Assembly (NCBI GenBank): GCA_900544365.1
Contig: UQVF01000026.1
Coordinates: 1-22,781, forward strand
Direction of reading: 5' to 3'
DNA: 22,781 bases
Source of the DNA: an uncultured Veillonella sp.
GTDB taxonomy: Bacteria; Bacillota; Negativicutes; Veillonellales; Veillonellaceae
In this document: one piece after another, positions 1-8,447 of the stretch
Position numbering within the stretch: position 1 is the first letter of the stretch
How the letters are laid out: each line of letters begins with the position of its first letter
Notes under the pieces: model-generated
Databases searched by the model: none
Told to the model about the DNA's origin: nothing
Seen by the model: the letters and a program-made list of their open reading frames with translations, nothing else
Position numbers and translations under genes: made by a program

Positions 1-712
1 CACGGCGTGGGTCTGCTACCGTAAGCCCTACATCCCAACTAAATAACGTTTCTACTACTCGGAATTTATTTCCTTCAAAATCAACCGCATCAGTTTCACC
101 TAAATCTTTTTTAGTTAATCCTGCTTTAGATCCTCTAGGATAAATCCCCATGACACCATCATCACCATGACATACAATCCAAACGGAGCCACACTTACCA
201 GCTACAGTACCACCCATATTAACATTTTGGTATCCATAGTGTGTCTTATCTGTAGATAACACATTATATCGTTTAGCTAACCCATTAAACTCGCCCACAT
301 TGATATCTGTATCGCCGTAGAACAACATACTTGCCACGGTTTGACCAAAGCCTTCAATGTGTGCTGCATCTTCTGTTTGTCGAAAACGCATTGGGTCATT
401 AGATAACATAAGCAACTTTACATCTACACTAGAACGGTCTTCAAGCATTGCGGCCGTATCTGTTACTTGTCTAGTGCTAGATTTGGTGTTTGGCACACCA
501 CGGTTAATCGCACGTACGTGAGGGTTTGGCAATGCTGTGCGTTGTGTTGTTAAGTTACCAGTAGGTAAGTTACCCTCTTTGAAACGTAAATCTTGCATGA
601 TAGGATTAGCTTGGTTTAACACCTCAATAATACTATCAATTCCATCTTTTGAACCTTTATACCGTTTATGTAAATCCATTAACGTTAATGCTTCTGTACA
701 AAATGTTGGCAT
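1..712 (-). CDS. phage major capsid (coat) protein, 3' part cut by window edge
   Basis: The frame is open from an ATG at 712 to the left edge, giving the first 237 codons. A strong ribosome site (AAAGGAG) lies just upstream and overlaps the stop of the scaffold gene. The start reads MPTFCTEALTLMDLHKR, and the protein continues with Asp- and Gly-rich beta-type sequence and no membrane segment. It was called mainly from position: it directly follows scaffold, Bbp19-like and portal genes, the slot of the major capsid protein in podovirus-like phages. The product would form the capsid shell. Family membership is an inference, since the C-terminal half is not visible. The alternative would be another abundant head protein. 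Confidence 0.68.
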   Translation of the reverse strand, partial: MPTFCTEALTLMDLHKRYKGSKDGIDSIIEVLNQANPIMQDLRFKEGNLPTGNLTTQRTALPNPHVRAINRGVPNTKSSTRQVTDTAAMLEDRSSVDVKLLMLSNDPMRFRQTEDAAHIEGFGQTVASMLFYGDTDINVGEFNGLAKRYNVLSTDKTHYGYQNVNMGGTVAGKCGSVWIVCHGDDGVMGIYPRGSKAGLTKKDLGETDAVDFEGNKFRVVETLFSWDVGLTVADPRR

Positions 713-726
713 AATTCATCACTCCT

Positions 727-1350
727 TTATTTATTCTTATATGCATCAAAATTAGTATTGTCATAAAACTCTGCTCCAGATCCGCTGCCATATCCACTTA
801 AACGGCCTGCATCTTCTGCTACTAGATCGCCAATCGTAGCAAATGCCTTTACTAGGGCTACATTATTCCCAATGCCATTCACCATGAGCACCTCTCGCAG
901 ATTGGGAATATCTTTTTCTAGGTATTCAATACCCGCTCCTGCTTTAGCAATGGTGGTATCAAAATTGGAACCTAATTCCTTTACAGTTTCTTCTTTCCAA
1001 CTTTCTGCTTGTGCCTCTTGTAATCCATCAATATGATTCAGCAAGGCATCTCCCATAGTTTGTAGATAGCCCATACCAAACTTAGCGATTTGCTCCGCAC
1101 CTTCTTGAGATACACCAATGTTACGAAGAATTTCACCAAAGGCCTCCGCATTCTGCTCATCAATACTTTCCCCTTCACCTAATAAACTGGTAAAGTCATA
1201 TCTATCAGGTGCTCCTGTAGTTTGTTCTGTCGTATTAGCAGTGTCCGCAGAATGTGTTGAGGTATCCGTTGTACTATTTGTGTTATCATGAGTATCTTGT
1301 ACCTCTGTATTTGGTTCTTGTGTCACTGTATTTGTGGATTCATTATCCAT
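727..1350 (-). CDS. capsid scaffolding/assembly protein (podovirus type)
   Basis: A 207-aa acidic protein. Residues 1-48 are low-complexity and rich in Thr, Asn, Asp and Glu. The middle (about 50-165) is predicted helical, and the tail is Gly/Ser-rich with a basic end (YKNK). This composition and its place immediately before the capsid gene are typical of T7 gp9-like scaffold proteins, which guide procapsid assembly and then leave. A basic C-terminus that touches the shell is common in such proteins. The ATG at 1350 overlaps the stop of the upstream gene, so translation is probably coupled. No protease motif was seen. The function is inferred from context. Confidence 0.62.
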   Translation of the reverse strand: MDNESTNTVTQEPNTEVQDTHDNTNSTTDTSTHSADTANTTEQTTGAPDRYDFTSLLGEGESIDEQNAEAFGEILRNIGVSQEGAEQIAKFGMGYLQTMGDALLNHIDGLQEAQAESWKEETVKELGSNFDTTIAKAGAGIEYLEKDIPNLREVLMVNGIGNNVALVKAFATIGDLVAEDAGRLSGYGSGSGAEFYDNTNFDAYKNK

Positions 1351-1699
1351 TTGACTCTCCCACCTTTCTTGTTATCAATTCATTAATACGCTCTTGATGT
1401 TGAATGTATTCTAGCTCCGCTAATTGCTTTTGCTCTATACCTTTTACACCAAGTAATGTAGCAATATTCTTTACTATATCTATGCCTACAGACCGTCTTC
1501 CTTCATTAAAGAATGATTGGGAATTGCCTGTAAAAGTAGTCTGCATGATACAGCATGTATCTAGTAACCGCATGAGAAACCAACGCCCCTCTTCGGTACC
1601 CAATACAGCTTCTAACCCCTTGCGATCCCGATTCTGAATTTCCATCTGTCGAATCTCTCGAATGAGTTCATCTTTCTTCTTGACACCATACTCTATCAT
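1343..1699 (-). CDS. Bbp19-like phage structural protein
   Basis: A 118-aa protein with the pattern of the Bbp19 family: a segment GRWFLMRLLDTCCIMQTTF followed by TGNSQSFFNEGRRSVG at about residues 38-72, then a helical tail. Bbp19 was named in Bordetella phage BPP-1, and the family sits between portal and scaffold genes in many podovirus-like phages. Its exact role is not established. It may be a virion or assembly factor. The ATG overlaps the portal stop by 4 bases and its own stop overlaps the scaffold start by 8 bases, which points to a tightly coupled head operon. Confidence 0.72.
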   Translation of the reverse strand: MIEYGVKKKDELIREIRQMEIQNRDRKGLEAVLGTEEGRWFLMRLLDTCCIMQTTFTGNSQSFFNEGRRSVGIDIVKNIATLLGVKGIEQKQLAELEYIQHQERINELITRKVGESNG

Positions 1700-3423
1700 T
1701 CTTCACCACCTAATCCTGGCATACCTAGCCAATTTCCTACTACTGATTGATTAGTATTCGCTGCTTCCGCCATATCCTTTGTCGCTTTCGCTAGATTAGG
1801 AGCTTGTTCTAACATCTGTTGTTGTTGCATTTGTTCTTGTTGTGCCATCATCGCTTGCTGTTCTGCCTCTATCTTAGCTTGTGTTTCTTCATCGCTAAAA
1901 GACATTGCAGCAGGTGCGCCTAAATACTTGAAGTATTCATTGACAAGTCCAATCGGGTTAATTTTTGCTTTCACCTCTGGATATACTTGCATCATGTTCA
2001 TAGCAAAACCAAATGCTTGTTCGATAGTGGTTAAACCTGCCAATTTTTGTGCTTGTGCTAATGGCGAAGTAAAGTCTACTTTAATTTCTTTATCTGATAA
2101 CGTTTCCCTTAATTCTTCTGGTATTGGTGGGAATATTTTTGCATCCGATAGAATAGCGTAGGTACGTTCAATTACGTTATTTAAAAACTCGTATTGCAAT
2201 CGTTCCACTACAGGTCCTAGTTGTTGTAACTTTTCCTGTGTACGCTCCATGACCTCTCGTGCCGTCATTTGACCATTATCTAGCTGTTCTAACATCAAGA
2301 ATAGGTCCGCATTATAACAGCGCTTAATATTCTCACGTGTTTCCATGACAATTTCCCCTAATGGGCCTAATTGCATGTTAACGTCAAACAGAGGTTTTAC
2401 CACATCATTAGGGTTATCTGTGGTTGTAATCCCCCCTGGAATCAGATTCACATTATACGCTAGTGAAGAGGATACTTGCATGGGCGGTTTTACCATTAAC
2501 TCTACCGCTCGCAATCTATCACTCATCAAGGTTTGTAACATCTTTACATCATCATTGGCATACCACCCAGCACCAACAGCATAGGTTTCATTTCCTACTA
2601 CTTGATACCTTGCTACACATACAGGAAAGGTATTAAATCCACCTACTTCTAAAAAGGTTTCTTCCCCTTCTAGCCAATAGTAACTCCGATATTTCATATG
2701 CCGTTTACCGATTTTACCGTTTACATAGTCTCGATTAGGTTCTACTAACCAATATACAGTGTATGTATCTGCACTATATGTATGATTACGAAGTAAGTCT
2801 TGCATTCTAGGTGGCATAGATTCCACACTAAACTGTTCTGCAATCTGCATTAGAGTCATTGCCCGCTTCACAGTAAATGTATCTACGATACCATTACCGC
2901 CTACACTCATGGCATAGGTGCCAATGGTAAACTGTTCTACACGGATCCCTGTTCGTGTATCTCTAAATATACCCATAGCAGCTTGCCCATAGGCTAATTC
3001 TTGATACGCTTGGTAACAACCTATATAGAAGTTACTCTTTCCAAAAATGGCTTGCATAATCTCATGCCGTTGATCCAAGACTGCTGACATTTCATGGTTT
3101 GCCTGTAATCCACTATTGGCCAAGGTAAGCTTGAACCATTGTCTGCTTGGCGGTGTTAATCCACTCATAACTCCACTGGCAAAAATATCATTGCAATGTG
3201 ATGCATAGCTATCTAACAAATGACTGGTATCATAGTCAATGGCTTTTCCATTTTTGTCATTCAGTTTACCTATGAAAGGTAACTGATATTTCTTAATTTC
3301 ACGCCATACTTTTACATGTGACTGCTGTGCATCAAATAGGCGCTCTACCTTTTGACTCACTTCTTTTGTATTGCCTAGGTCTTTAAATCTTGCTCCTGTT
3401 GGAGCTCTAGCCAATAAGCTCAT
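1696..3423 (-). CDS. portal (head-to-tail connector) protein
   Basis: A 575-aa protein, the usual size for podovirus head-to-tail connecting proteins (Head-tail_con type). It is expected to form the dodecameric ring at the packaging vertex, docking terminase and later the tail. Visible family features are an N-terminal helical stretch (VSQKVERLFDAQQSHVKVWR), an SGLTPPSRQWF segment near residue 90 and a conserved middle rich in beta strands. The C-terminus (about 515-550) is a Gln/Met-rich probable coiled coil. The ATG at 3423 follows an AAGGTG ribosome site. It lies downstream of terL and one small gene, as expected. Confidence 0.9.
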   Translation of the reverse strand: MSLLARAPTGARFKDLGNTKEVSQKVERLFDAQQSHVKVWREIKKYQLPFIGKLNDKNGKAIDYDTSHLLDSYASHCNDIFASGVMSGLTPPSRQWFKLTLANSGLQANHEMSAVLDQRHEIMQAIFGKSNFYIGCYQAYQELAYGQAAMGIFRDTRTGIRVEQFTIGTYAMSVGGNGIVDTFTVKRAMTLMQIAEQFSVESMPPRMQDLLRNHTYSADTYTVYWLVEPNRDYVNGKIGKRHMKYRSYYWLEGEETFLEVGGFNTFPVCVARYQVVGNETYAVGAGWYANDDVKMLQTLMSDRLRAVELMVKPPMQVSSSLAYNVNLIPGGITTTDNPNDVVKPLFDVNMQLGPLGEIVMETRENIKRCYNADLFLMLEQLDNGQMTAREVMERTQEKLQQLGPVVERLQYEFLNNVIERTYAILSDAKIFPPIPEELRETLSDKEIKVDFTSPLAQAQKLAGLTTIEQAFGFAMNMMQVYPEVKAKINPIGLVNEYFKYLGAPAAMSFSDEETQAKIEAEQQAMMAQQEQMQQQQMLEQAPNLAKATKDMAEAANTNQSVVGNWLGMPGLGGEE

Positions 3424-3432
3424 AGAATCACC

Positions 3433-3642
3433 TTATCCTAATTTATTACGCCCTGCACTAGACAATAATGTATCTGTTGTACGAGTTGAGGAGAACCCAC
3501 GTTTTTTACGTTGATTTTCTTTCGCCATCGTATCATCATCTACCTCATTATTTTCTACTGTAGGTGATGGTGCTGGAGGTTTAATCTCTGGCACCTCTGG
3601 CTGTTTAACTCCTAATAATTTTCCTACAAATCCACCACACAT
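3433..3642 (-). CDS. small phage protein between terL and portal
   Basis: A 69-aa protein, counted from the ATG at 3642 because AAGGAG lies 8 bases upstream; a GTG three codons earlier has no better site. It has an N-terminal MCGGFVGKLLG, a Pro/Glu-rich linker and a basic C-terminal part, KKRGFSSTRTTDTLLSSAG. Small proteins with a similar basic Ser/Thr-rich tail occur next to portal genes in podovirus-like phages, but I cannot name a function. It ends 10 bases before the portal start, so it is part of the head operon. Confidence 0.7.
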   Translation of the reverse strand: MCGGFVGKLLGVKQPEVPEIKPPAPSPTVENNEVDDDTMAKENQRKKRGFSSTRTTDTLLSSAGRNKLG

Positions 3643-3665
3643 ACTATCCACTCCTTTCCTTATTC

Positions 3666-5009
3666 TTAACCAAATGGATTATATTTTGTATTGGCCATTG
3701 TTGGTACTGCTTGCGCATACATGTCCTCTTGTGGCACTGTATACGCAAATGTGAGAGCTAAGGCATCACCTTTATCTGGAGAATGTCCTAATCGCTCCTT
3801 AATTTTGTCCTTACTCTCTAGTACAATGCGTCCCCTGGTATCAAAACTATAGGTTGGTGTTGCTAGATCAGCTCGCAGTGAGCCATCATCTGGCAAACTT
3901 CCTCCTTGCTTTATCCATTGAGCCATTTCGTACCACATTTCAGCACGTTTATTCACAAACCGTTCTGATTTTGATGCTTGACTTCCAAATGGTACTTCGA
4001 TAATGTGACGGTAACCCATCTGCCGTAGACGGTCTATTACTCCTTCACCTCGACCAGCATCTATAAAGACTGCTCTAGGCTTATTCTCTTGGATAAGCCC
4101 AGCCACAATATTAGCAATTTGCATGTTATCTAGTCCCTTATACCGCAGTGGCTTATAGGCAACTAATCCCTTACGTATTGCAATTGTGGTTGCATCGTCA
4201 CCAAAACGTGCAATATCTACACCCAGCACGAGCGGACTATATTGAATATCTCGTGGTGCTACTGTCCGCTTCATGGCCATGTTAATATCATCAATACTCA
4301 CCAATACATTTTCTGCACTAGCTGTGAAATCACAATATAGCTCCTGTCGAATGGAATTTTCTGTCATCTCGACCATCATTGCCTCTAATTCTTCTTTCGG
4401 TATAATCTGGCTATCATCAACTGTATACATACATGTGTACCACCCCGAATTGGAATCTTCTTGTAATTTCTGTGCTTTTAAAAATAGTTCATAGAACCGA
4501 TTTTGCCCTTTTGGTGTTCCTATAAATATAGCCCACCCTGTTCTATCAGATAAGGCTGGACGAATGATTTCATCGAACACCTCAGGTTTCATTTGAGCAT
4601 ATTCATCTAGCACTACACCATCTAAATACAACCCACGTAAACTATCTGGGTTATCTGCCCCTCGGATGTAAATTCTCGGTCCTGCACGACTCCTATGTTT
4701 AGTTGGTAACTCTACATACAATTCACTTTCATTCACCCGTATACCTGGTATGACACTGGTATAGAACTTCAAATATGACCAAGCAATTAGCTTAGCTTGC
4801 GTTCGTAGTGGCGCTACGTACGCATATTGTGGTGATGGTAAATTGTTTTGTATCGCCATTTTTATCACATGATTAATAGTGGCTACCGTTTTTCCAAACC
4901 TACGATGTGCGACAATCACATTAAAACGATGTGATTCTATAGCTGGATGTATGAAATCTCTCCATAAGGGCCTTGGTGTATATGGAATCGTGATATTAAT
5001 CCTCTTCAC
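3666..5009 (-). CDS. terL: terminase large subunit (packaging ATPase-nuclease)
   Basis: A 447-aa protein that drives ATP-dependent DNA packaging through the portal and cuts the concatemer. Walker A is AHRRFGKT (about 34-41), Walker B with catalytic Glu is VVLDEY (132-137), and a coupling motif FIGTPKGQNR is at 162-171. The RNase H-like nuclease acids are in VLGVDIARFGDDAT (Asp265), AVFIDAGRGEG (Asp317) and DKGDALALTF (Asp415). The start is read as GTG at 5009, because GGAGG lies 6 bases upstream; a TTG six codons earlier lacks a site. It overlaps the end of the small-subunit frame by 14 bases. All ATPase and nuclease residues appear intact. Confidence 0.95.
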   Translation of the reverse strand: MKRINITIPYTPRPLWRDFIHPAIESHRFNVIVAHRRFGKTVATINHVIKMAIQNNLPSPQYAYVAPLRTQAKLIAWSYLKFYTSVIPGIRVNESELYVELPTKHRSRAGPRIYIRGADNPDSLRGLYLDGVVLDEYAQMKPEVFDEIIRPALSDRTGWAIFIGTPKGQNRFYELFLKAQKLQEDSNSGWYTCMYTVDDSQIIPKEELEAMMVEMTENSIRQELYCDFTASAENVLVSIDDINMAMKRTVAPRDIQYSPLVLGVDIARFGDDATTIAIRKGLVAYKPLRYKGLDNMQIANIVAGLIQENKPRAVFIDAGRGEGVIDRLRQMGYRHIIEVPFGSQASKSERFVNKRAEMWYEMAQWIKQGGSLPDDGSLRADLATPTYSFDTRGRIVLESKDKIKERLGHSPDKGDALALTFAYTVPQEDMYAQAVPTMANTKYNPFG

Positions 5010-5400
5010 CTTGTTCCTCCCATCCAATCGCTAATTGTAAAGCGCCTCCATCCTTTCCTGTTAGTTCTGTTTTATCCACAGGTTTATACCCAGCCCTGTC
5101 TAAAAAGTCTTTTGCCACTGTAATTCTTTCTCGTGGTTTCGTCTTAGGATCTTTTAGGATTTTACACATCACCCGAAACGCTTCCTTTGCTTCAAATACA
5201 AAGGCTTCCCGCAACTCTCTATCCATATCATCCTTACAGGCTTGTTAGTATGCCCACACCTCATTATCCTTCATAAGATTAGAGGCTTGTTGCTGAGCAG
5301 ACTTTTCGCTATAACCAGCATTAATTGCTGCCTGTCTCATATTTTTGCATTTTAATGCCATATATTCTTTGACAAATCGTTTCCGTTGCTCAGTTAACAT
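4996..5400 (-). pseudogene. terS: terminase small subunit, interrupted by one in-frame TAA
   Basis: One continuous frame of 134 codons runs from ATG 5400, behind a very strong AGGAGGTGAGGA ribosome site, to the stop at 4996. It is broken by a TAA at 5245-5247 (codon 52). The first 51 residues (MLTEQRKRFVKEY, then AAINAGYSEKSA) are the DNA-binding helix-turn-helix domain of terminase small subunits. The part after the stop (AFRVMCKILKDPKT, AKDFLDRAGYKPVDKTE) is the usual C-terminal half. An ATG at 5226, seven codons after the stop and behind a short AAGGA, could restart translation to give a 76-aa C-terminal fragment. Either the gene is damaged or it is read as two pieces. Confidence 0.82.
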
Positions 5401-5436
5401 AATTCCTCACCTCCTAGATTTGAAATATTTTGGCAT

Positions 5437-5468
5437 GAAAAAAGCACATTCTTTACAGACTATGTGCT
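5437..5468 (-). terminator. rho-independent terminator between early genes and the packaging operon
   Basis: On the minus strand, AGCACAT pairs with ATGTGCT (7 bp, 12-nt loop) and is followed by six T. There is no T-run in the plus direction. It lies between the late-regulator gene and terS, so early transcripts would stop here and the head genes need a separate promoter or antitermination. Confidence 0.65.
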
Positions 5469-5543
5469 AAAAGTCCTGATTTGATGTGTATCTATAATTA
5501 TGTAATGACCGCCTTATGTAGGTTATGCCCATCACATACTATT

Positions 5544-5552
5544 AATATATCA
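5544..5552 (-). promoter_or_regulatory. candidate late promoter, extended -10
   Basis: Minus-strand TG-A-TATATT resembles an extended -10 without a good -35 box. It lies between the ArpU/RinA-like gene and terS and upstream of the terminator at 5437-5468. A late promoter needing a phage activator would fit here, but a transcript from it would meet the terminator. The rest of 5401-5574 is AT-rich with no further gene seen. Confidence 0.28.
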
Positions 5553-5574
5553 CACTTTTTTTCGATTTTGTCGC

Positions 5575-6009
5575 CTACTTTTTTGATATTTTTAAAACTC
5601 GATGTTCTACCATGTACAATGACATAATTTGCAACAGTTCATTAATGGCTGCATAGTATACATCTCTTGTTAAACCCATTGCAACCATACAATTAATAGA
5701 GCGTTGTTTCCCATAATACTTGCGTTCACATAGTTCTCTTAGCACCACATTTAATTCACATTCACAAGACTCAACCGCTTCTACTAATCGTTCTGGATAA
5801 TCAATATGTATTCTTGCCTTACCGTCAACAATATACACCTCTCGTAGGGGCGTTATATTGGACACCGCTTCTTGTCCTGTAGGGTCTTGTATCCACCCAC
5901 CTCCAGCTTTCTTTTTTACTGGATCTAACCTAGCTTGTAAAACAGCACGTTTTATATCTTGGTAGTGATACAAATACCACTCTACTTGCTTTTTTAGTTT
6001 TATATGCAT
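5575..6009 (-). CDS. late-gene transcription regulator, ArpU/RinA-like
   Basis: A 144-aa protein. The N-terminal helix (VEWYLYHYQDIKRAVLQAR) and a C-terminal sigma-region-4-like helix-turn-helix (about 103-135, MVAMGLTRDVYYAAINELLQ) match the layout of ArpU/RinA-type phage activators that switch on packaging and structural genes. It is the last early gene before the terminator and terS, where this regulator sits in many Firmicutes phages. The ATG at 6009 has a strong AAGGTGGTGA site. The call is based on layout and motif feel, not on an alignment. Confidence 0.58.
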   Translation of the reverse strand: MHIKLKKQVEWYLYHYQDIKRAVLQARLDPVKKKAGGGWIQDPTGQEAVSNITPLREVYIVDGKARIHIDYPERLVEAVESCECELNVVLRELCERKYYGKQRSINCMVAMGLTRDVYYAAINELLQIMSLYMVEHRVLKISKK

Positions 6010-6027
6010 TGAATCACCACCTTACCC

Positions 6028-6222
6028 TTATCTACTATTCCAAGCCTTTGCCATGGCTAAATACTGTGGTTTATCTTCAAAGGATACAGTCGCACCACAA
6101 ACATCACATACCACCATATTATGTCGTACTCCCGTACCTACACCAATCACTGTGCGCACCTCTGGATTCCGACAAAATGGACATGGTGCCAACCCATTTT
6201 TATAGTTTGCCTTTTTCTTCAT
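6028..6222 (-). CDS. Lar-like zinc-ribbon protein
   Basis: A 64-aa protein with two Cys pairs, LAPCPFCRN and VVCDVCGA, followed by a conserved-looking end (YLAMAKAWNSR). This is the pattern of the Lar (restriction alleviation) family of small phage zinc ribbons; most members are uncharacterised, so anti-restriction activity is only a possibility. The ATG at 6222 was chosen because TAGGAGA lies 4 bases upstream, whereas a longer reading to 6261 has no good site. The start overlaps the preceding gene by 23 bases. Confidence 0.72.
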   Translation of the reverse strand: MKKKANYKNGLAPCPFCRNPEVRTVIGVGTGVRHNMVVCDVCGATVSFEDKPQYLAMAKAWNSR

Positions 6223-6493
6223 AGGTTCTCCTAGGTGATTCACTCTTAAGCCTTGCTTCACGAAATTTCTTTTGTTTTTCTATCATACAAAGTCTTTCTT
6301 CCTCTGACATACGCCCATGATAGACATTCTCACAAGGCTCCTCACTTAGCAAATTATAGGCAATCACCCTTTGTTGCGATACTCTACTTGCTCTTTCATT
6401 CACTGCCCGATTCGTCTTAGCACAGTTTGGGCAATAGATTTGTCTCGCAGAGCCATCAAAGAGTTTTTCACATCGCTTACATCGTTTTATCAT
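6200..6493 (-). CDS. small zinc-ribbon phage protein, unknown function
   Basis: A 97-aa basic protein. An N-terminal zinc ribbon is visible as CKRC (residues 5-8) and CPNC (21-24), with the rest charged and helical. Many temperate phages have such a protein next to Lar-like genes. It overlaps the following gene by 23 bases within one operon. The ribosome site is modest (AAAGGG, 11 bases from the ATG). No function can be assigned. Confidence 0.65.
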   Translation of the reverse strand: MIKRCKRCEKLFDGSARQIYCPNCAKTNRAVNERASRVSQQRVIAYNLLSEEPCENVYHGRMSEEERLCMIEKQKKFREARLKSESPRRTYEEKGKL

Positions 6494-6522
6494 CCTAGCA
6501 TATCCCTTTCGCTATTCAATGA

Positions 6523-6972
6523 TTATTTGCTTTCAAAGAGTTGTTCTTGTGCTCTTCTTCCCTGTATATATGCTTTGGTTTCATTGAGCATTTTGTTCAC
6601 TAGTGTAAGCTCCTTTTCATCGAGTTCTATCCAGTCAGTAACGTATTTAAAGCTACTGTCTTTTGTAATTGCAGTTCCACTAAATCTAACTTCACTTGGG
6701 ATTTGAGTTATTTTATCACTAACAACCGCTTCCATATATTTGATTTCCAACCGTTTTATGATCAACATGACTCCAAGAAATATATAGTTGTCTCGTTCTG
6801 TTCGCATATGACTATTTACAATGTTTACCAATTCTTTCCATGCGGTATAAAATGACTCTCGTCCATCTTCTCGTGCGGTCATAGAGTAAACTGATTTCCC
6901 CCCCGCATCATTTCCTTTCACATAATCAAATGTTTTTGTGCTACCAACTACAGCTATTTTACGAATGAGCAT
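6523..6972 (-). CDS. hypothetical early phage protein
   Basis: A 149-aa protein that I do not recognise. It opens with MLIRKIAVVGSTKTFDYV and has a mixed alpha/beta pattern with a long central helix (about 40-80). It has no Cys clusters, membrane segments or obvious enzyme motifs. The ATG at 6972 is preceded by a consensus GGAGGTGATG ribosome site, which supports it as a real gene. It lies in the same leftward run as dUTPase and SSB. Confidence 0.62.
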   Translation of the reverse strand: MLIRKIAVVGSTKTFDYVKGNDAGGKSVYSMTAREDGRESFYTAWKELVNIVNSHMRTERDNYIFLGVMLIIKRLEIKYMEAVVSDKITQIPSEVRFSGTAITKDSSFKYVTDWIELDEKELTLVNKMLNETKAYIQGRRAQEQLFESK

Positions 6973-7046
6973 TGCATCACCTCCTCATAACCTTAGTTCA
7001 TTTCAGAATATTGTTCCTAATCTCATGCGCTAGTAGTTATCTACAT

Positions 7047-7697
7047 TTATTTCCCAGTGGAACCAAACCCGTTATCTCCTCGATCTGTGTCAGATAATTC
7101 TTCTACTTCCACAAGATTAATTTTTGGTGTTGGTACCAGATAACCTTGTGCAATTCTATCCCCCTTATTAATTTGGTAAGGAATCATGCCTTTGGTTTCA
7201 TCATTGACATAAATGGCCGCCACTTCTCCACGATAATCCGAATCAATAACCCCCATCGAATTTGGCATACGCAATGGTGTATCTACCCCCATAGAGCTAC
7301 GTGGTACTAATTGCAATACATATCCTACTGGCACCTCTAATGCTACGCCTAAGCCAATTCTATACGTACGCTCTTCCCACACAGTGACATCTTCTGCTGC
7401 ATAGAAATCTAATGCTCCGCTTCCTTCCGTTCCATAGGTAGGTAATATGGCATCCTTATGCATACGTTTTACCTTCATAATCATTCCATTAGCAGTACCC
7501 CCTGATTCTGTATGTTCTGTGTTTGCCACAGGTTGTGGTTGAGTATCCGCTTCTACAGTAGGTGGTGGTTCTACTGTCGGTGGTTGTACATTGCCTACTT
7601 CCTCCGCTTTATGTTCTTCTGCATGTGTCTCTTCTGTATGGTTCTCTTCTACTTTATTTTCTTCTACACCTGGTTGCACTGTATTTTCTAATTCCAT
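7047..7697 (-). CDS. dut: dUTP diphosphatase with long acidic N-terminal extension
   Basis: The enzyme hydrolyses dUTP to dUMP and pyrophosphate, limiting uracil in phage DNA and supplying dTMP synthesis. All five motifs of trimeric dUTPases are present: SGALDFYAA (93-101), PRSSMG (132-137), GVIDSDYRGE (149-158), KGDRIAQ (178-184) and RGDNGFGSTG (206-215). The catalytic domain is therefore complete at about residues 73-216. Residues 1-72 are an unusual Glu/His/Thr/Pro-rich disordered leader. The start at 7697 is set by AAGGAG, so the leader is probably translated; an internal ATG near codon 72 has no good site. Phage dUTPases can also act as regulators, but nothing here shows that directly. 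Confidence 0.93.
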   Translation of the reverse strand: MELENTVQPGVEENKVEENHTEETHAEEHKAEEVGNVQPPTVEPPPTVEADTQPQPVANTEHTESGGTANGMIMKVKRMHKDAILPTYGTEGSGALDFYAAEDVTVWEERTYRIGLGVALEVPVGYVLQLVPRSSMGVDTPLRMPNSMGVIDSDYRGEVAAIYVNDETKGMIPYQINKGDRIAQGYLVPTPKINLVEVEELSDTDRGDNGFGSTGK

Positions 7698-7777
7698 GAT
7701 TAATCTCCTTGTCCATAACAATAGTAATTTAAAAGTACCACGGTAACTTTAACTTGTATCCATAGCGTCCCCTCCTC

Positions 7778-8293
7778 TTAGCACTCTACTTTATAAGGAC
7801 ATCTCCCACTAGGACATGTCTCATCGAACATGGGTACCTCCACATAAATCATAGCTACCCGTAGTTCACAGTTCTCTATATCGTTCCCCTCCTTTGTACA
7901 GGATAGGCAACTACCTTGTAAGGCATGTTCTGCTAAGGTACTTAGGTATTCCTCTTGCTCCCTAATTTCCGCATCATCTATAGTTCCTTTTTGAACAATT
8001 TCTATATCGTACCGTCCTATAGCCCTTACGATTTCTCGTTTTGCATCTTCATCTAATCCATCAACTAAATTGATCATTAACTTATGCGCCAGAGTTGCAC
8101 ACATATTCGCCATTTTTTTGTTTTCTTTTTCTAAATGCAGTGGCTCTATGATATCTCTCATAACCCTACTTATAAATGCTACGGTGGTAAAGTTCTGCTT
8201 GTTTTTAGCATTAAAATATCTTAATGTGCCTGCATTAGGATTTATCTTAGGTTCTTGCTTTATAGGCTTTACATTTTGTGCACCGATTAGCAT
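7778..8293 (-). CDS. hypothetical phage protein with Cys-rich C-terminus
   Basis: A 171-aa protein. Residues 1-120 look largely helical (RVMRDIIEPLHLEKENKKM, then GLDEDAKREIVRAI). The last 45 residues hold eight Cys, including CLSC, a Cys in IENCEL and CPSGRCP with YKVEC at the end, suggesting one or two metal sites. I do not recognise the family. The start overlaps the preceding small gene by 47 bases, and the ribosome site (AAAGGGG, 10 bases away) is only fair. Confidence 0.62.
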   Translation of the reverse strand: MLIGAQNVKPIKQEPKINPNAGTLRYFNAKNKQNFTTVAFISRVMRDIIEPLHLEKENKKMANMCATLAHKLMINLVDGLDEDAKREIVRAIGRYDIEIVQKGTIDDAEIREQEEYLSTLAEHALQGSCLSCTKEGNDIENCELRVAMIYVEVPMFDETCPSGRCPYKVEC

Positions 8294-8435
8294 TCACAAT
8301 GTACCCCTTTCCCTCTATATATAAATTTATATTTCGTTCTGGACATTCACGTGTAGTAAATACTCCACCAGTTTTAGTAACAATATTGGCATGCTTACAT
8401 GTTCTCGCTTTCTTATACTCCTTGGGTCTTCCCAT
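8247..8435 (-). CDS. small Cys-containing phage protein
   Basis: A 62-aa basic protein with four Cys (CKH, REC, RCTKC) that could bind one zinc. It starts at an ATG at 8435 behind AAAGGAG and lies 12 bases after the ssb stop. It overlaps the next gene by 47 bases. The function is unknown. Confidence 0.6.
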   Translation of the reverse strand: MGRPKEYKKARTCKHANIVTKTGGVFTTRECPERNINLYIEGKGYIVNANRCTKCKAYKART

Positions 8436-8447
8436 GCTGACTCCTTT

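Noticed and set aside
7750..7777. A four-codon frame (MDTS) behind a strong GGAGG ahead of dut
   Set aside because: Too short to support as a gene; possibly a leader or a deletion remnant.
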